Below are positions 12,086-25,015 of a DNA stretch of 64,000 bases, piece by piece. The notes beneath the pieces are model-generated. The model searched no databases and was not told the DNA's origin. It saw only the letters and a program-made list of their open reading frames with translations. Made by a program: the position numbers and the translations under genes. The first letter of the stretch is position 1; each line of letters opens with the position of its first letter. Source of the stretch: Avena insularis (taxonomy: Eukaryota; Streptophyta; Magnoliopsida; Poales; Poaceae). The DNA lies in the NCBI GenBank assembly GCA_023614405.1, contig CM042687.1:70228992-70292991 (forward strand), read 5' to 3'.

Positions 12086-15000
12086 TGTCACATCCCAAGA
12101 TTTTCCAAATCTTGTAATGTGAAAAATAAATAAACAAAATAAATTATTGTTGAATTTTAGCGTGAAAAGAAACTTTTGTTTCTAAATGGAAAACTTAAAA
12201 AACCCATCTTGAACAAACTTTAATGTTTGAATCCAACAAAATTCAAATAAAGTAAAATGCATTCCTCATAAATGTATCTTGAAATTTAAACACTTGGAAA
12301 ATAAACCAAAACCCTTAAACCCTAATTGGAATAAAAATCATTTCCAAGTTATAAAAAATAGAAATGATCAAGAAAGACAAATAGAAATATTATAAAACCA
12401 TATAAATTGGTTTCACTTAATTTGGAACCATATAAAATCTTATGAATTTAATAAGATAAGGAAATTATATTTCCAAAGCTAATAAAGAACCTATCTAAAA
12501 ATCCATACCAAATGGAGAGCAAATAATCCTAAAGATATTTAAAAGGATAAATAAATATCAAATAAGATTTTACAAATTGGAATCACCAAGTTTGGATCTA
12601 TAAATAAAAAGATATGGATTTTATAAGGTGAAGAAAGAAATATTAAATAAGGAATATTTCAAGACCAAATTAAATCAGGCCTAATCCATTAAGCAAATAG
12701 AATGAATATAATCGAAATACAAATAAAATAAAAGGATAAAGAATTACCAAAATAAAAATAAAATGGCATTAACCATTCTAACCCTATTTTTAATAAAGAC
12801 AAATCTATAATAAGAATAATTATATAATTCATGAGAAAATTGTATTTTGGAATTTACACAAGTGGAATAAAAGTTGTTTAATTAATTTAAATAAAATAAA
12901 TCTTCCAAATAAAATTTTGGGAATTAAACTATATTTAATTCCATTGGAATTAGAACAAATACCCAATTCAAATGATTTATGAATCATATTAAAAACCTTT
13001 CCAAATAATTCAAGATGAATGATTTGACACCCAAATAATCAAATAAAAACCTACTGAAAAGATTTGGAAGGTTTTAGAAACTTAAATGGTTTTTGAAAAT
13101 ATTATTAAATCCTATTTGATTTAAAACAAGGGCTTAGTTAAATAATTAAAAGACCCCCAAAAGAATAAATTTTATTCCAAAAATTGACTTCAGATTGTAA
13201 TACTAATCAGTATTTAAACCTACACAAATTTTGGTTGAGGTTTGAATTCAAATGAGTGTTTAAATTGCTTATTCAAAATCAAAACAGAATTAAAGAAAAG
13301 GAAAAAGAAAAACAATCTGAACAAAAAAAAAGAAATGGAACAGACTCAGCCCAGCCCATTAAGCCCAGTCCAGCCCACCTCTCTCTCTCACCCCGAGCGA
13401 AACGTTTTCTCACCACTACCCTCACCCGCTCAGCAACTGACCGATGGACCCCACTCCCACACTCTCCCTCTCGCAGACAGTCAGGTCCCACCCTTCCCAG
13501 TCATCTTCTTCACCCACGCGCTGACCCCGCCCCTCACCTCGTCGGTCGTTGCTGTCGATTAAAGCTCGACTTAATTCGCGTAAATGGTGCAGTTAATCCA
13601 CCCCGCGACCATGCCCTCTTATTTTCCTGTGTCTCCTCTCTGTTTCCCCCTCAGTCCCCCACCCTAGCGCGCCCCAGGCTGCTCAATTTCCCCCTGCACC
13701 GCCCTCTGCTCCGGCGAGCTCCACTGTAAGATCCCTCCTTTGTAAAGGAAAAAGGATCCCTGTGATTGCAATGCTAGTCCCTGGATCATTGCTAGCATCC
13801 ACAGTTTAAGATGAAGTACACAGATACAAAGGTCATTTATTACATCCATTCCAGAGATAAAACATAGTCTTTTACAACTCAAGGCCACAGGCCTAATACA
13901 AGAGTTTTGGAATAAGTAATTAAACATAAGTCTTCATCTTCATGTGCCACAGGCAAGCATGTTGAGTGTAGACTCATGACACCTAATCATCATCGGAGTA
14001 ACCTGCAACATCACAAGTTACAGCCACAGTGGGTCAATACTTTGGAATAGTATTGGCAAGTGATACCTTAGTAAATTTTAAGTGGACTATATTACTATAT
14101 GCATTTTGGCTAAGTGTAGCTTGGCTTGCTTTGCTCAAAATAGGTTTTTCCTATAAGTTGAAATCACTAAGTTTTTCTTTGTCAAAAACTTTCCCAAGAA
14201 ACCACCAATAGACATTGGGGTCCTTTACCCTTGTTCACCCACAAGTTTTACTTAGAAGTTGGAGTGATGAGATTCTTGATAGCTTCCATGTCTTGATGCT
14301 CAAATTGTCCATTGCCATGGACTTGGCTAAGTACTTAGATTTTCCATCTGCAGAGGTTGTGCACTTTCCCCACCAGACTTGGTTTCCCAAGACAGGACCT
14401 TTCAGAAGCCTTTCCTTAGCCAAATGGACGCGCTCCAACCTATCATTCCCACTACCACCCACTGTCCAAAAGGCTAAGTTCTAGCAACCTATATGATCAA
14501 GGCAGAGCCCATATTGCCAAGTGTTGCACTATAAGCTTCTCAACACTTGGCCTCCAAATCCCTTTGTGCATGGGTGGCATACCACAAGTGAGATACACAA
14601 GGTAAACCATATCCATGGGCCTTGTGTAACCACTCAACCAAAAACCACCATTCAAGTCCCATTCCACCCAGGAGGTTCATTGACTTAGTTGTTTTATTAA
14701 GAAAACATAAGTCCAAAGACTTAGAAATATTTTCATCATAGCATGTATATATTTTTACCAACCCATGTTTGCTACTAGCTAGGCTAAGCATGGCATAGTA
14801 ACTTAACTTAGGAAATTTCCTAGCAATTCTACAATTCTACAACTACTTAGGATTTCCCAACATAACTTTTGGCAAAAGTAACATGCAAGACTTAGCAAAA
14901 TATCTCTAATGCTAGTACAAAATATAGGGATGAAAATATTCATGAAGTACCACTTGCCTTGGTAATGGGGTGAGGAGCACTCTTCACAATCACAGTCACT

Positions 15001-18000
15001 AGCAAAGTCTACACAAAAATTTGTTGCACAAAATTACACACAATTCATATACAAACAAAAATATGCATGCAAGAAAATGCTAAGTGATGATTTTTGAAAA
15101 CTCCACCAAGCAAGTGCATGATATAGAAACATAACCAAGTCAAAAACTTGCTAACTAAACTTATTTAGCACTAAAACAATTTACTAAACAAATTCTATAC
15201 TCAATAAAGTCCTAAACAAGTTTCTGCATAAAAAGTCATTTTAACAGAAAGTTTTTGTTAAACACATTGCAGATTCAGAAAGGGCTTGTCTCCCTGATTC
15301 CAACGGTATAAAATTTGCAAAAATCTAACATGGGAATCGAAAGTTATAGCCATTTGAATTTTGGATCTAAATCTGATTTGAATTCTGTTTTTGATTTAAA
15401 CTCTAGCCACGCGTCATGTTTCTATTGGCGCGTACCGATTCGTTCCGGATCACGCTTGCTAGCCGTAGGATCTGACTAACGATGCACGGTTCAGATCTAG
15501 CATAACGGTTGGATTAGTGGATCTATCGCAAGCGTTGGATCTAGATCCAACGACTCTCGAGCATGCGACCATGTTCTGGCGTAGCGGCGTCGGCGGCGGA
15601 AGCGTCTGATCGATGGCAAGTTGGCGTTCTAGTTCAGCGAGAGGAAGGTCTTACCAGAATTGTGGTGGCGTGCTGAAGCTCAACGTGGCGTTGGTTTGCG
15701 AAGGGGGGCGCTGGCACGGTCTCAGGGGCTCGTCGGAGTTGCGGCGGCGTCTGTTGCTTGCAGATGAGGTCACTGGCGAGGTTTGGCGTCGCCCTAGCAC
15801 GAACCAGAGGGGTCAGGGGGTGCACAAGACGCATGCGAACAATCTCGTATGAAAGAGGGGGCAAGGGGCGCTCGGGTTTTACCTCAATTGGTCGCCGGAG
15901 TCTAGCGGCGGCAGTGGTTCGATGCGTGAATGGAAACGACGACCTGGGTCACGAGCAGGCAAAAGAAAGGTGTCAGCAGATGCGCCAGATCATGCTAAGC
16001 AAGATAGCTTGAACCAGAGAGAGGGGGGCGGTCGAGGCTCAACGGAATCGGTCGCCGGAGTCGTCGGTGCTGCGGGGCTTCGAAGTCAAATGCGCGCAGC
16101 CTGGTGGCGGAGTGAGCGAGGAGAGTGGGGGGAAATGACCGCGGCGGGGTGTGGTTTATATAGGCTCAAGCGCGACAGGAAACGCCTGCGGCATCAAGGC
16201 TAATTACGCCGCGCCATTACCGGCATTGACAGCAGCGGCGGCGATGCGAAGCGATTTGGGGAAAACGAGGCGGCGTGGAGAGGGCCGCTTGTCGGTAAGC
16301 AGCGTGAAGAGGAGGTGGTCGATCGTCGACTGCTGGGTGCGCTTCTGGCGTGTGAGAGAGAGAGGGAAAAGCCGGGTGGGCTAGTTGGGCCAGATTCTTC
16401 TTTGGGCTAGAATCCTGGCGCCGGCCCTTTTCCATTTCTTTCTCCTTTTCTTTTTCTGATTCGATTTTCTGAATTGGTTTTCAAATGAATTCAAGTTCTA
16501 TTTGAATTCAAATTTTCTTGGGATTTTTGCAGTGTGCTGTAGTCTCAAATACAGGCATAAAATCATGTGGTTGTTTTGCAAAGGCCTGGTAAGACTTGGA
16601 GAACAAAATATCAGAGGCTTGCATCTGATTTGCAAAAGTTTGAAAAAGGGGTTTTTGAAACTATTCCCAATTTGTAAAACTTGGTCCAAAACCACACTCA
16701 ATCCTTTCTATAAGGAAGACAAACAAGCTATGTTTAAAAATCATTCAAACTCTGAAATGGGGATGGCCATTTGATTTAAGTTTGCTCACATAAAATCATA
16801 GCACTATGTGCTTCTGTTTTTCTGAAATGAGTTTGCAATAGATCTCAATTCTATATGCATGCATGAATGATATGTAATCTTTGAAATCATGAATTTAGGG
16901 ATGTTACATCCACCAGCAATTCCGGCCAGCCTCCTCCGCCCCTTGCCTCCTCGACCATGCTCACATGTTCCCCAGCCTCTAGCGCACCTCACCGTACCTC
17001 CCGTTCATCCCCGTGCGCCCTAGAACCTCGACAATGACGACCTCAAGCTCCACCGCCGTCTGCCTCTTCTTCGACGACCTCTCCCCAGTAAGCCCGACTG
17101 CCCCTCCCCCCAGTTGACACTTTGATACTCGCCTTCCTATTGCGAACCTAACCATGCCTTCTACTTGATCTAGCGCGGCCTCTAGCTTCGCCCCGACGAC
17201 AGACAGAGCCGCCAGACGCTGTCTTGAACTCCGGCGAGGAATCCACGCCACCACCGTGCGCCCCTTGACAAACCAAAAGCACGTTGAGCATCGCCTTGAT
17301 CTCCCGAACCTGGTGAGCTACTCCTCTCCCTCCCTTGCTTCCTATTTCGCCAGCTCCGCCGCTAGCCGAGCGTCGCCGCCGCACGCTGCCGTCGAGCGCC
17401 GCCAGAACATGGTCAGAGTGTTGATAGCCGTTAGATGTTGATCTAATGGATGCGATAGAATCACTTAAAGCCGAAGGGGTATGCGATCTGTGTCGTGCGA
17501 TGTAACTTAAATCCAGCGGTCCTTAGTGCATGATCCGAACGAATCGGTACCAGCCAGTAGAAAAGCGACGCGTGGCCAGTGTGTTGATTTAAAAACAGAA
17601 TTTAATCTATTGAATTAGTAAACTTGCAAAATTCATAACTTTCAAACCACATGTCCAAATTTTGCAAATTTTATATCAATGGAATCAGCAAGACAAGTAC
17701 TTTCTGACCATGCGCTTTGTTTAGTAAGTTGCTTCTGTTAAATTGACTGTTTTTGCATAAACTTGTGTATGCATGTTTAGAATATAAAATTTGTTCTAAA
17801 ATGATTTTGGGGATAAATTTTTTGGCAAATGGTTTGTTTTGAACCTACTGACCATATAAATCAATTTGTGGTTTCAAAAACATATTTGGTGAAGCAAAAG
17901 AATAAAACCTTGAATTAAAGCAATTCTAGTCAAATAAAAACAATGCTTATTTATTAAAAATGATTTTGGAGGAAAACCTTTGGGAAATGTTTTGATTTAA

Positions 18001-19632
18001 ACTCTCTGACCCTAAACACCAAGTTTTATGACTTAAAAATGTATTTGGTAAACTCTATAAAGATTGCTACTTTGATAAAGGCATTTTCAACCACATAAAA
18101 TAAGGATTTGGTTTGAAAATGGTTTATAGGTAAAATCTTTTGCAAATAGTTTTGCCACTTTATGAAATGACCAATAAAGTGTTTTAGAATGTTTATAACC
18201 TATTATAAACCACTTTTGTAAATAAAAAAAGTTTGTCATGCTTTCATGCATTGTTTTGTTTCTATCATTTTATGTGATGTTTTGCTTGAGTGGTAGATTG
18301 AATTTGTGCCTTGCTTGATTGAATTGTAGTGATTTGAAGAGTGTGAATATTGCAAGGACAAGGAGTGAACTCATATTCTCTACCAAAAAGGCAAGTGATG
18401 CTACATACTTTTGTCCCATTATTTTCACTATGCATTAGTGATATTTATAAGTAAGACTTGCATGGAATTTTGCTAAGTATAAACTATGCCATGGGAAATC
18501 CTAGTAGATGAAACCTTAGTAGAATTTCCTAAGTTAAGATTGCTACTACTATCATGCTTAGCTTAGCTAATAGAAAACAAGGGTGGAATATATATTCATA
18601 CTATGGAAAATTTCTAAGTTTGTGGACTTGTGTTTTGTTTAATAAAACAACTAAGTGAATGAATCACCTGGGTGGAATGGAAGGAATGGTTTGTGTTGAG
18701 TGGTTACACAAGGCCAGGGGACTGGTGAACCTTGTGTATCACACTTTGGAATGCCACCCAGGAACAAAGAGATTTGAGATGTCAAATGTTGAGAAGCTTC
18801 AAGTGTAGCCACTTGGCATTATGGGCTCTGCCTGGATCATATAGGTTGCAATAACTTAGCCAAATGGAAAGTTGGTGGTAGGGGATGATAGGTTGGAGCG
18901 CGTCCATTCTGGTCTGAGGGAAGGCTTCTGAAAGATCTTGTCTTGGTGAAACCAAGTCTTGTGGGGAAAGTGCACAACCTCTGCAGAGTGTAAAATCTAA
19001 GTACTTAGCCATGTCCCTGGCAAAGGACAATTTGAGCATCAAGACATGGAAGCTATCAAGAATCTCATCATCCCAATTTCTAAGTTAAAATCTTGTGGGT
19101 GAACAAGGGATTGAAGGATCACCAATTTCTATTGGGAGATGCCTTGGGAATGTTATGTCAAGCAAAAACTTAGTGTTTTCAAATGATAAGGAAAAACTAT
19201 TTTGAGCAAAGCAAGCCTAAGCTCCACTTAGCCAAATGCATATAGATGATAGACTCCACTATACTACCATAGTATCACTTGCCAATACAATTCAAATGTA
19301 TTGACCCTTGTGGCTATAACTTATTATGTTGCAGGTTTGTTTGATGTTAGAGAAGTTATTGATTTAGGATTACAAGTCTACAACCAACATGTCTGCCTGT
19401 GGCACTTTGAAGATGAAAGACCCCATGCTATTGCTATATTGTGCTGAATTGTAATGATATAGCCAAATGAGCTATGTAAGTTGTAATAAATTATTTTATT
19501 CCTGGTTATAAAGTTGTATTATGACCTTTGTTTCTGGATATTACATCTTAACTGTGGATGCTAGCTATTGATCCAGGGACTAGCATTGTAAACACAGGGA
19601 TCTCTACCTTATTACAGGTTGGGAACCTTACA
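12086..19632 (+). repeat. Gypsy-B 5' LTR (interrupted by solo LTR D2)
   Basis: Segments 12086-13724 and 16914-19632 match the 3' LTR segments 21438-23109 and 23115-24438 plus 38979-40378 nearly base for base. One visible length difference: the 3' LTR has about 50 extra bases near 21,700-21,760, which the 5' LTR lacks. The first half is very AT-rich. The middle (13,350-13,724 and 16,914-17,440) is GC-rich and carries frames that exist in both LTRs and hence are not host genes. It ends GGGAACCTTACA. Confidence 0.9.
13725..16908 (-). mobile_element. Solo LTR D2 (same family as 1298-4465), reverse orientation
   Basis: A 3184-bp block starts TGTAAGATCCC and ends GGATGTTACA, with perfect duplications TCCAC at 13720-13724 and 16909-16913. 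Removing it and one TSD copy rejoins the Gypsy-B 5' LTR exactly as seen uninterrupted at 23,100-23,120. No internal domain is present. Its first 1.2 kb is the reverse complement of material similar to the Gypsy-B LTR end, so the two families share LTR ancestry. Confidence 0.94.
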
Positions 19633-19634
19633 GA

Positions 19635-19652
19635 TGGTATCAGAGCATTGTG
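19635..19652 (+). promoter_or_regulatory. Gypsy-B primer-binding site (initiator Met tRNA type)
   Basis: TGGTATCAGAGCATTGTG begins two bases (GA) after the LTR end at 19632. TGGTATCAGAGC is the standard complement of the 3' end of plant initiator methionine tRNA. Confidence 0.85.
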
Positions 19653-20324
19653 TTGCCTGTAGGATTTGTAACCCTAGGATTGGACAAAACCCCTTAGAAA
19701 AATAGGAGTTGTATTTGTTCTAAAACTTATTTACAAACAATCTTGTAAACTCTTTCCTCAACCATTTCGGTTTTGACTCTACATCTCTTCTATTTCAACT
19801 TGATGGACAAAGCCTACCCCATGGCCAAAGACTTCACCATGTGCAAAGGACTTCATCAACTCTAATGACTTCAACATCTTCATGTAATTTCAACCTTATT
19901 CTCAACAAGGACTTCAACCTTGGATATCACTAAGGACTACAAGTGAGACAAGAAATATTACTCAAGACTTGAAGTCTAAGGAAACACAACTTGGGAATCA
20001 TCATCACCTTTGAAGTTTTGTGACCAAGAATTCTCCCAAGGAAACCATGAACTCATTCAAGAAGACTCCACCAAGAAGGATAGAATGATCTCAAGTGAAC
20101 CATATAGATGGACCACCATATTTAGTTTAAGTCAAACCCACCAACTTATGTGGTGTAACAAAAATATTTTTCGTTGCCTAAAAATGTGCTTGAAACTTGT
20201 TGTTTGAGTGGAATGTTTGTTTATGATTGCTTGCACATTACTTGAGTAAATTGTGATGTGTGTGATTAGAATTGATTCCTTAGAAAATCTTTTGCCTATT
20301 CTAATCCCAATCCAACCCAAACAG

Positions 20325-21329
20325 ATGACTTCTCCAAGAAACTCCAACATCAAGGATGGTGACAACAACAACAACCAAGAGGACAACATGAGAGAACTCA
20401 TAGTAACCCAAACCTAGTTGAACCAAGTGACAGCTCAATTTATAACCAACAACAATGGATTAGACCCAACCGTACAAAAGATTTTGAAAATTTAATCCCA
20501 ATTGTTGCAAGGGATGGCCACTCAAATGATCAACATGGGAGACAACTCTTCCCAAGGAGTTTGTGACAACAAGGATGTCAAGGATGATATTTTAGAAGGA
20601 ACCCAAGCTCGCAATGTTTGTGGAGACAAGGATCACACATCCAAGGATCATGAAGATCAATGCCCCAATTGTGAAGAGAAACATCCAAGTAATCAATGCC
20701 TCACATCCCAAGCTACTTGTTACTTATGTGAAGGATATAATCATGTCCCTATCCAATGCCCCATATATGCCATAGTTCAACAAAGGAAACAAGGTGGAGT
20801 GCAACAACTGATTGCAGACTACCATGAGAGAGCCAAGTCTACCAAGAAGGATGAAGAGAAAGGAAAATCTCAGCTTGCACCTCCATGCAATATGACTCAA
20901 TTTAAAGGACCAAAGAGGAGACATATGTATTATCCAAGGAATAAGAAAAGGTCAAGGAGACCAGGAAACATTCTTACCTTTGAGATAACATATGAAGGAC
21001 ATGAACTAGAAGCACTCCTAGCTTTGGAGAAACCCAAGAAGAAGAATTAAAAGGAGATTAGCCAAGTGTGGTGCAACAACTGCAAAGAGTTAGGCCATTA
21101 TGTGTCAACTTGTCCACAGAAGATACGTGAAGAACTCAATCTTATCACATGTTACAATTGTGGTAACCAAGGACATTATGCAAGCAATTGTCCAGAAAAG
21201 ATGAAGCACAAGATAAAGCCTATGAAGGATCTCAGCCTTGTCACATGTTTCAAGTGTGGAAACAAAGGACACTATGCAGATGTTTGCCCAGAGAGGTTTC
21301 AACAAGATTCCAAGCAAGCCAAGAAGTAA
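20325..21329 (+). pseudogene. Gypsy-B gag-like protein with five CCHC zinc knuckles, three in-frame stops
   Basis: From ATG 20325 one frame runs to the TAA after 21326, broken only by TAG 20415, TAA 20493 and TAA 21048. Each can be explained by a single C-to-T change in a glutamine codon. The N-terminal part is short and Asn/Gln-rich, with no clear full capsid domain. The C-terminal part has CPNCEEKHPSNQC and CYLCEGYNHVPIQC, a basic segment (KRRHMYYPRNKKRSRR), then CNNCKELGHYVSTC, CYNCGNQGHYASNC and CFKCGNKGHYADVC. CCHC knuckles bind retroelement RNA. Five is more than the one or two usual for Ty3/Gypsy gag. No protease, reverse transcriptase or integrase follows; the polypurine tract comes about 95 bases later. 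An internally deleted gag-pol is the alternative reading. Confidence 0.75.
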
Positions 21330-21424
21330 TTTAGTTGGAAAATTTTTAAGGGTGGCAGTACCCTAGTTGCTTTGAGCCAACTTGTAACCCTAGCCTCCCC
21401 AAATCTCGGGACGAGATTTATTTT

Positions 21425-21437
21425 AAGGGTGGTAGCC
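21425..21437 (+). promoter_or_regulatory. Gypsy-B polypurine tract
   Basis: AAGGGTGGTAGCC lies directly before the 3' LTR start TGTCACATCCC at 21438 and follows CGGGACGAGATTTATTTT, the usual end of Ty3/Gypsy interiors. It would prime plus-strand DNA synthesis. Confidence 0.75.
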
Positions 21438-24400
21438 TGTCACATCCCAAGATTTTCCAAATCTTGTAATGTGAAAAATAAATAAACAAAATAAATTATT
21501 GTTGAATTTTAGGGTGAAAAGAAACTTTTGTTTCTAAATGGAAAACTTAAAAAACCCATCTTTAACAAACTTTAAAGTTTGAATCCAACAAAATTCAAAT
21601 CAAGTAAAATGCATTCCTCATAAATGTATCTTGAAATTTAAACACTTGGAAAATAAACCAAAACCCTTAAACCCTAATTGGAATAAAAATCATTTCCAAG
21701 TTATCTCCAAGCCTATGGATTTGATCCATATAAAAAATTGGTCAAACAAACATTTACAAATGATCAAGAAAGACAAATAGAAATATTATAAAACCATATA
21801 AATTGGTTTCACTTAATTTGGAACCAAAAATAAAATCTTATGAATTTAATAAGATAAGGAAATTATATTTCCAAAGCTAATAAAGAACCTATCTAAAAAT
21901 CCATACCAAATGGAGAGCAAATAATCCTAAAGATATTTAAAAGGATAAGTAAATATCAAATAAGATTTTACAAATTGGAATCACCAAGTTTGGATCTATA
22001 AATAAAAATATATGGATTTTATAAGGTGAAGAAAGAAATATTAAATATGGAATATTTAAAGACCAAATTAAATCCTGGCCTAATCCATTAAGGAAATAGA
22101 ATCCAAATCCAAATAAAATAAATGGATAAAGAATTACCAAAATAAAAATAAAATGGCATTAACCATTCTATCCCTATTTTTAATAAGGACAAATCTCTAA
22201 TAAGAATAATTATATAATTCATGAGAAAATTGTATTTTGGAATTTACCCAAGTGGGATAAAAGTTGTTTAATTAATTTAAATAAAATAAATCTTCCAAAT
22301 AAAATTTAGGGAATTAAACTATATTTAATTCCATTGGAATTAGAACAAATACCCAATTCAAATGATTTATGAATCATATTAAAAACCTTTCCAAATAATT
22401 CAAGATGAATTATTTGACACCCAAATAATCAAATAAAAACCTACTGAAAAGATTTTGAAGGCTTTAGAAACTTAAATGGTGTTTGAAAATATTATTAAAT
22501 TCTATTTGATTTAAAACAAGGGCCTAATTAAATAATTAAAAGACCCCAAAAAGAATAAATTTTATTCCAAAAATTGACTTCAGATTGTAATACTAATCAG
22601 TATTTAAACCTACACAAATTTTGGTTGAGGTTTGAATTCAAATGAGTGTTTAAATTGCTTATTCAAAATCAAAACAGAATTAAAGAAAAGGAAAAAGAAA
22701 AACAATCTGAACAAAAGAAAAGAAATGGAACAGACTCAGCCTAGCCCATTAAGCCCAGTCCAGGCCACCTCTCCCTCTCACCCCGAGCGAAACATTTTCT
22801 CACCACTACTCTCACCCGCTCAGCAACTGACCGATGGACCCCACTCCCACACTCTCCCTCTCGCAGACAGCAAGGTCCCACCCTTCCCAGTCATCTTCTT
22901 CACCCACGCGCTGACCCCGCCCCTCACCTCGCCGGCAGTTGCTGTCGATTAAAGCTCGACTTAATTCGCGTAAATGGCGCAGTTAATCCACCCCGCGACC
23001 ATGCCCTCTTATTCACCTGCATCTCCTCTCCATTTCCCCCTCAGTCCCCCACCCTAGCGCACCCCCAGGCTGCTCAATTTCCCCCTGCACCGCCCTCTGC
23101 TCCGGCGAGCTCCACCAGCAATTCCGGCCAGCCTCCTCCGCCCCATGCCTCCTCGACCACGCTCACATGTTCCCCAGCCTCTGGCGCACCTCACCGTACC
23201 TCCCGTTCATCCCCGCGCGCCCCAGAACCTCGATAACGACGACCTCAAGCTCCACCGCTGTCTGCCTCTTATCCGACGACCTCTCCCCGGTAAGCCCGAC
23301 CGCCCCTCTCCCCCTAGTTGACACTCTGATACTCGCCTTCCTCTTGCGAACCTAACCATGCCTTCTACTTGATCTAGCACGGCCTCTAGCTTCGCCCCGA
23401 CGACAGACAGAGCCGCCAGATGCCGTCTTGAACTCCGGCGAGGAATCCACGCCACCACCGTGTGCCCCTTGACAAACCACAAGCACGTTGAGCATCGCCG
23501 TGATCTCCCAAACCTGGTGAGCCACTCCTCTCCCTCCCTTGCTTCCTATTTCGCCAGATCCGCTGCTAGCCGAGCGTCGCCGCCGTGCGCTGTCGTCGAG
23601 CGCCGCCAGAACATGGTCAGAGTGTTGATAGTCGTTAGATGTTGATCTAATGTATGCGATAGAATCACTTAAAGCCGAAGGGGTATGCGATCTGTGCCGT
23701 GCGATGTAACTTAAATCCAGCGGTCCTCAGTGCATGATCCGAACGAATCGGTACCAACCAGTAGAAAAGTGACGCGTGGCCAGTGTGTTGATTTAAAAAC
23801 AGAATTTGATCTATTGAATTAGTAAACTTGCAAAATTCATATCTTTCAAACCACACATCCAAATTTTGCAAATTTTATATCAATGGAATCAGCAAGACAA
23901 GTACTTTCTGACCATGCACTTTGTTTAGTAAGTTTCTTCTGTTAAATTGACTGTTTTTGCAGAAACTCGTGTATGCATGTTTAGAATATAAAATTTGTTC
24001 TAAAATGATTTTGGGGATAAAATTTTTGGCAAATGGTTTGTTTTGAACCTACTGACCATATAAATCAATTTGTGGTTTCAAAAACATATTTGGTGAAGCA
24101 AAAGAATAAAACCTTGAATTAAAGCAATTCTAGTCAAATAAAAATAATGCTTATTTATTAAAAATGATTTTGGAGGAAAACCTTTGGGAAATGTTTTGAT
24201 TTAAAATCTCTGACCCTAAACACCAAGTTTTATGACTTAAAAATGTATTTGGTAAACTCTATAAAGATTGCTACTTTGATAAAGGCATTTTCAACCACAT
24301 AAAATAAGGATTTGGTTTGAAATATGTTTATAGGTAAAATCTTTTGCAAATAGTTTTGCCACTTTATGAAATGACCAATAAAGTGTTTTAGAATGTTTAT

Positions 24401-24438
24401 AACCTATTATAAACCACTTTTGTAAATAAAACAAAGTT
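21438..24438 (+). repeat. Gypsy-B 3' LTR, first segment
   Basis: Matches the 5' LTR from 12086 onward and is uninterrupted where the 5' LTR holds solo LTR D2. Broken by CACTA-2 at 24439 and continues at 38979. No gene is supported: the frames at 22632-22952 and 23207-23482 recur at the same place in the other LTR. Confidence 0.9.
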
Positions 24439-24700
24439 CACTAGTGGAAAAAGGGCTATCCGTTCGCGACCCCTCAGAGCATTTGTCCCGGTTGCGCCAC
24501 CAACCGGGACCCTAATGCTGGCACGCGTTCCGGTTGGAGCGGGCACGGGGCCAGGGGGAATGCATCCCGGTTGGTAAGGGCAATACGTCCCGGTTGGAGC
24601 CAGCAACCGGGACTAAAGATTGCGTCCACAGCCACGTGGCGTGGCACGCACCTTTAGTCCCGATTCTTGGCTCAACCGACCAAAGACCCCCCTCTTTAAA
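24439..24700. repeat. CACTA-2 left terminus and subterminal repeats
   Basis: After the terminus come repeated CCCGGTTG blocks in both orientations, for example GTCCCGGTTGCGCCACCAAC, TCCCGGTTGGTAAGG and GTCCCGGTTGGAGCCAGCAA. These are probable binding sites for transposition proteins. Confidence 0.8.
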
Positions 24701-25015
24701 TGCATGACCCCCTCTGCCTCCACTCTGTTTTTTCGAATGGTGGAAGGTGTGAGGGGGTGTGCTAGTTTTTTCTCATGCATGCATTGAAGGTGTTTGATGA
24801 AATGTTTGAGTGAATAATCCCGTTGAATTTCTCATAGAACAAAAATATAGAAGGTGTCCGAGACGCACTTGAGCTTTCTCCTCGTTATTTCCCTCGATCG
24901 AGGTTAGCAATCTTATCTTTTCTAGGTCATTGATACAATTCATGTGTCGGTGTGAATTGGTTATTTCACTATTTATGATGTCCTGTTTTTTGATAAACTT
25001 ACTTATATGATGCAG

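Noticed and set aside
13242..13562. 106-codon plus-strand frame (MNSNECLNC...), possible small gene
   Set aside because: Recurs at 22632-22952 because both lie in the two LTRs of Gypsy-B. Pro/Ser-rich with no domain; LTR sequence, not a host gene.
24397..24606. Frame rich in VPVGG/TGT motifs, also seen at 351-572 and 33065-33298
   Set aside because: Direct translation of CCGGTTGG palindromes; not a repeat protein.
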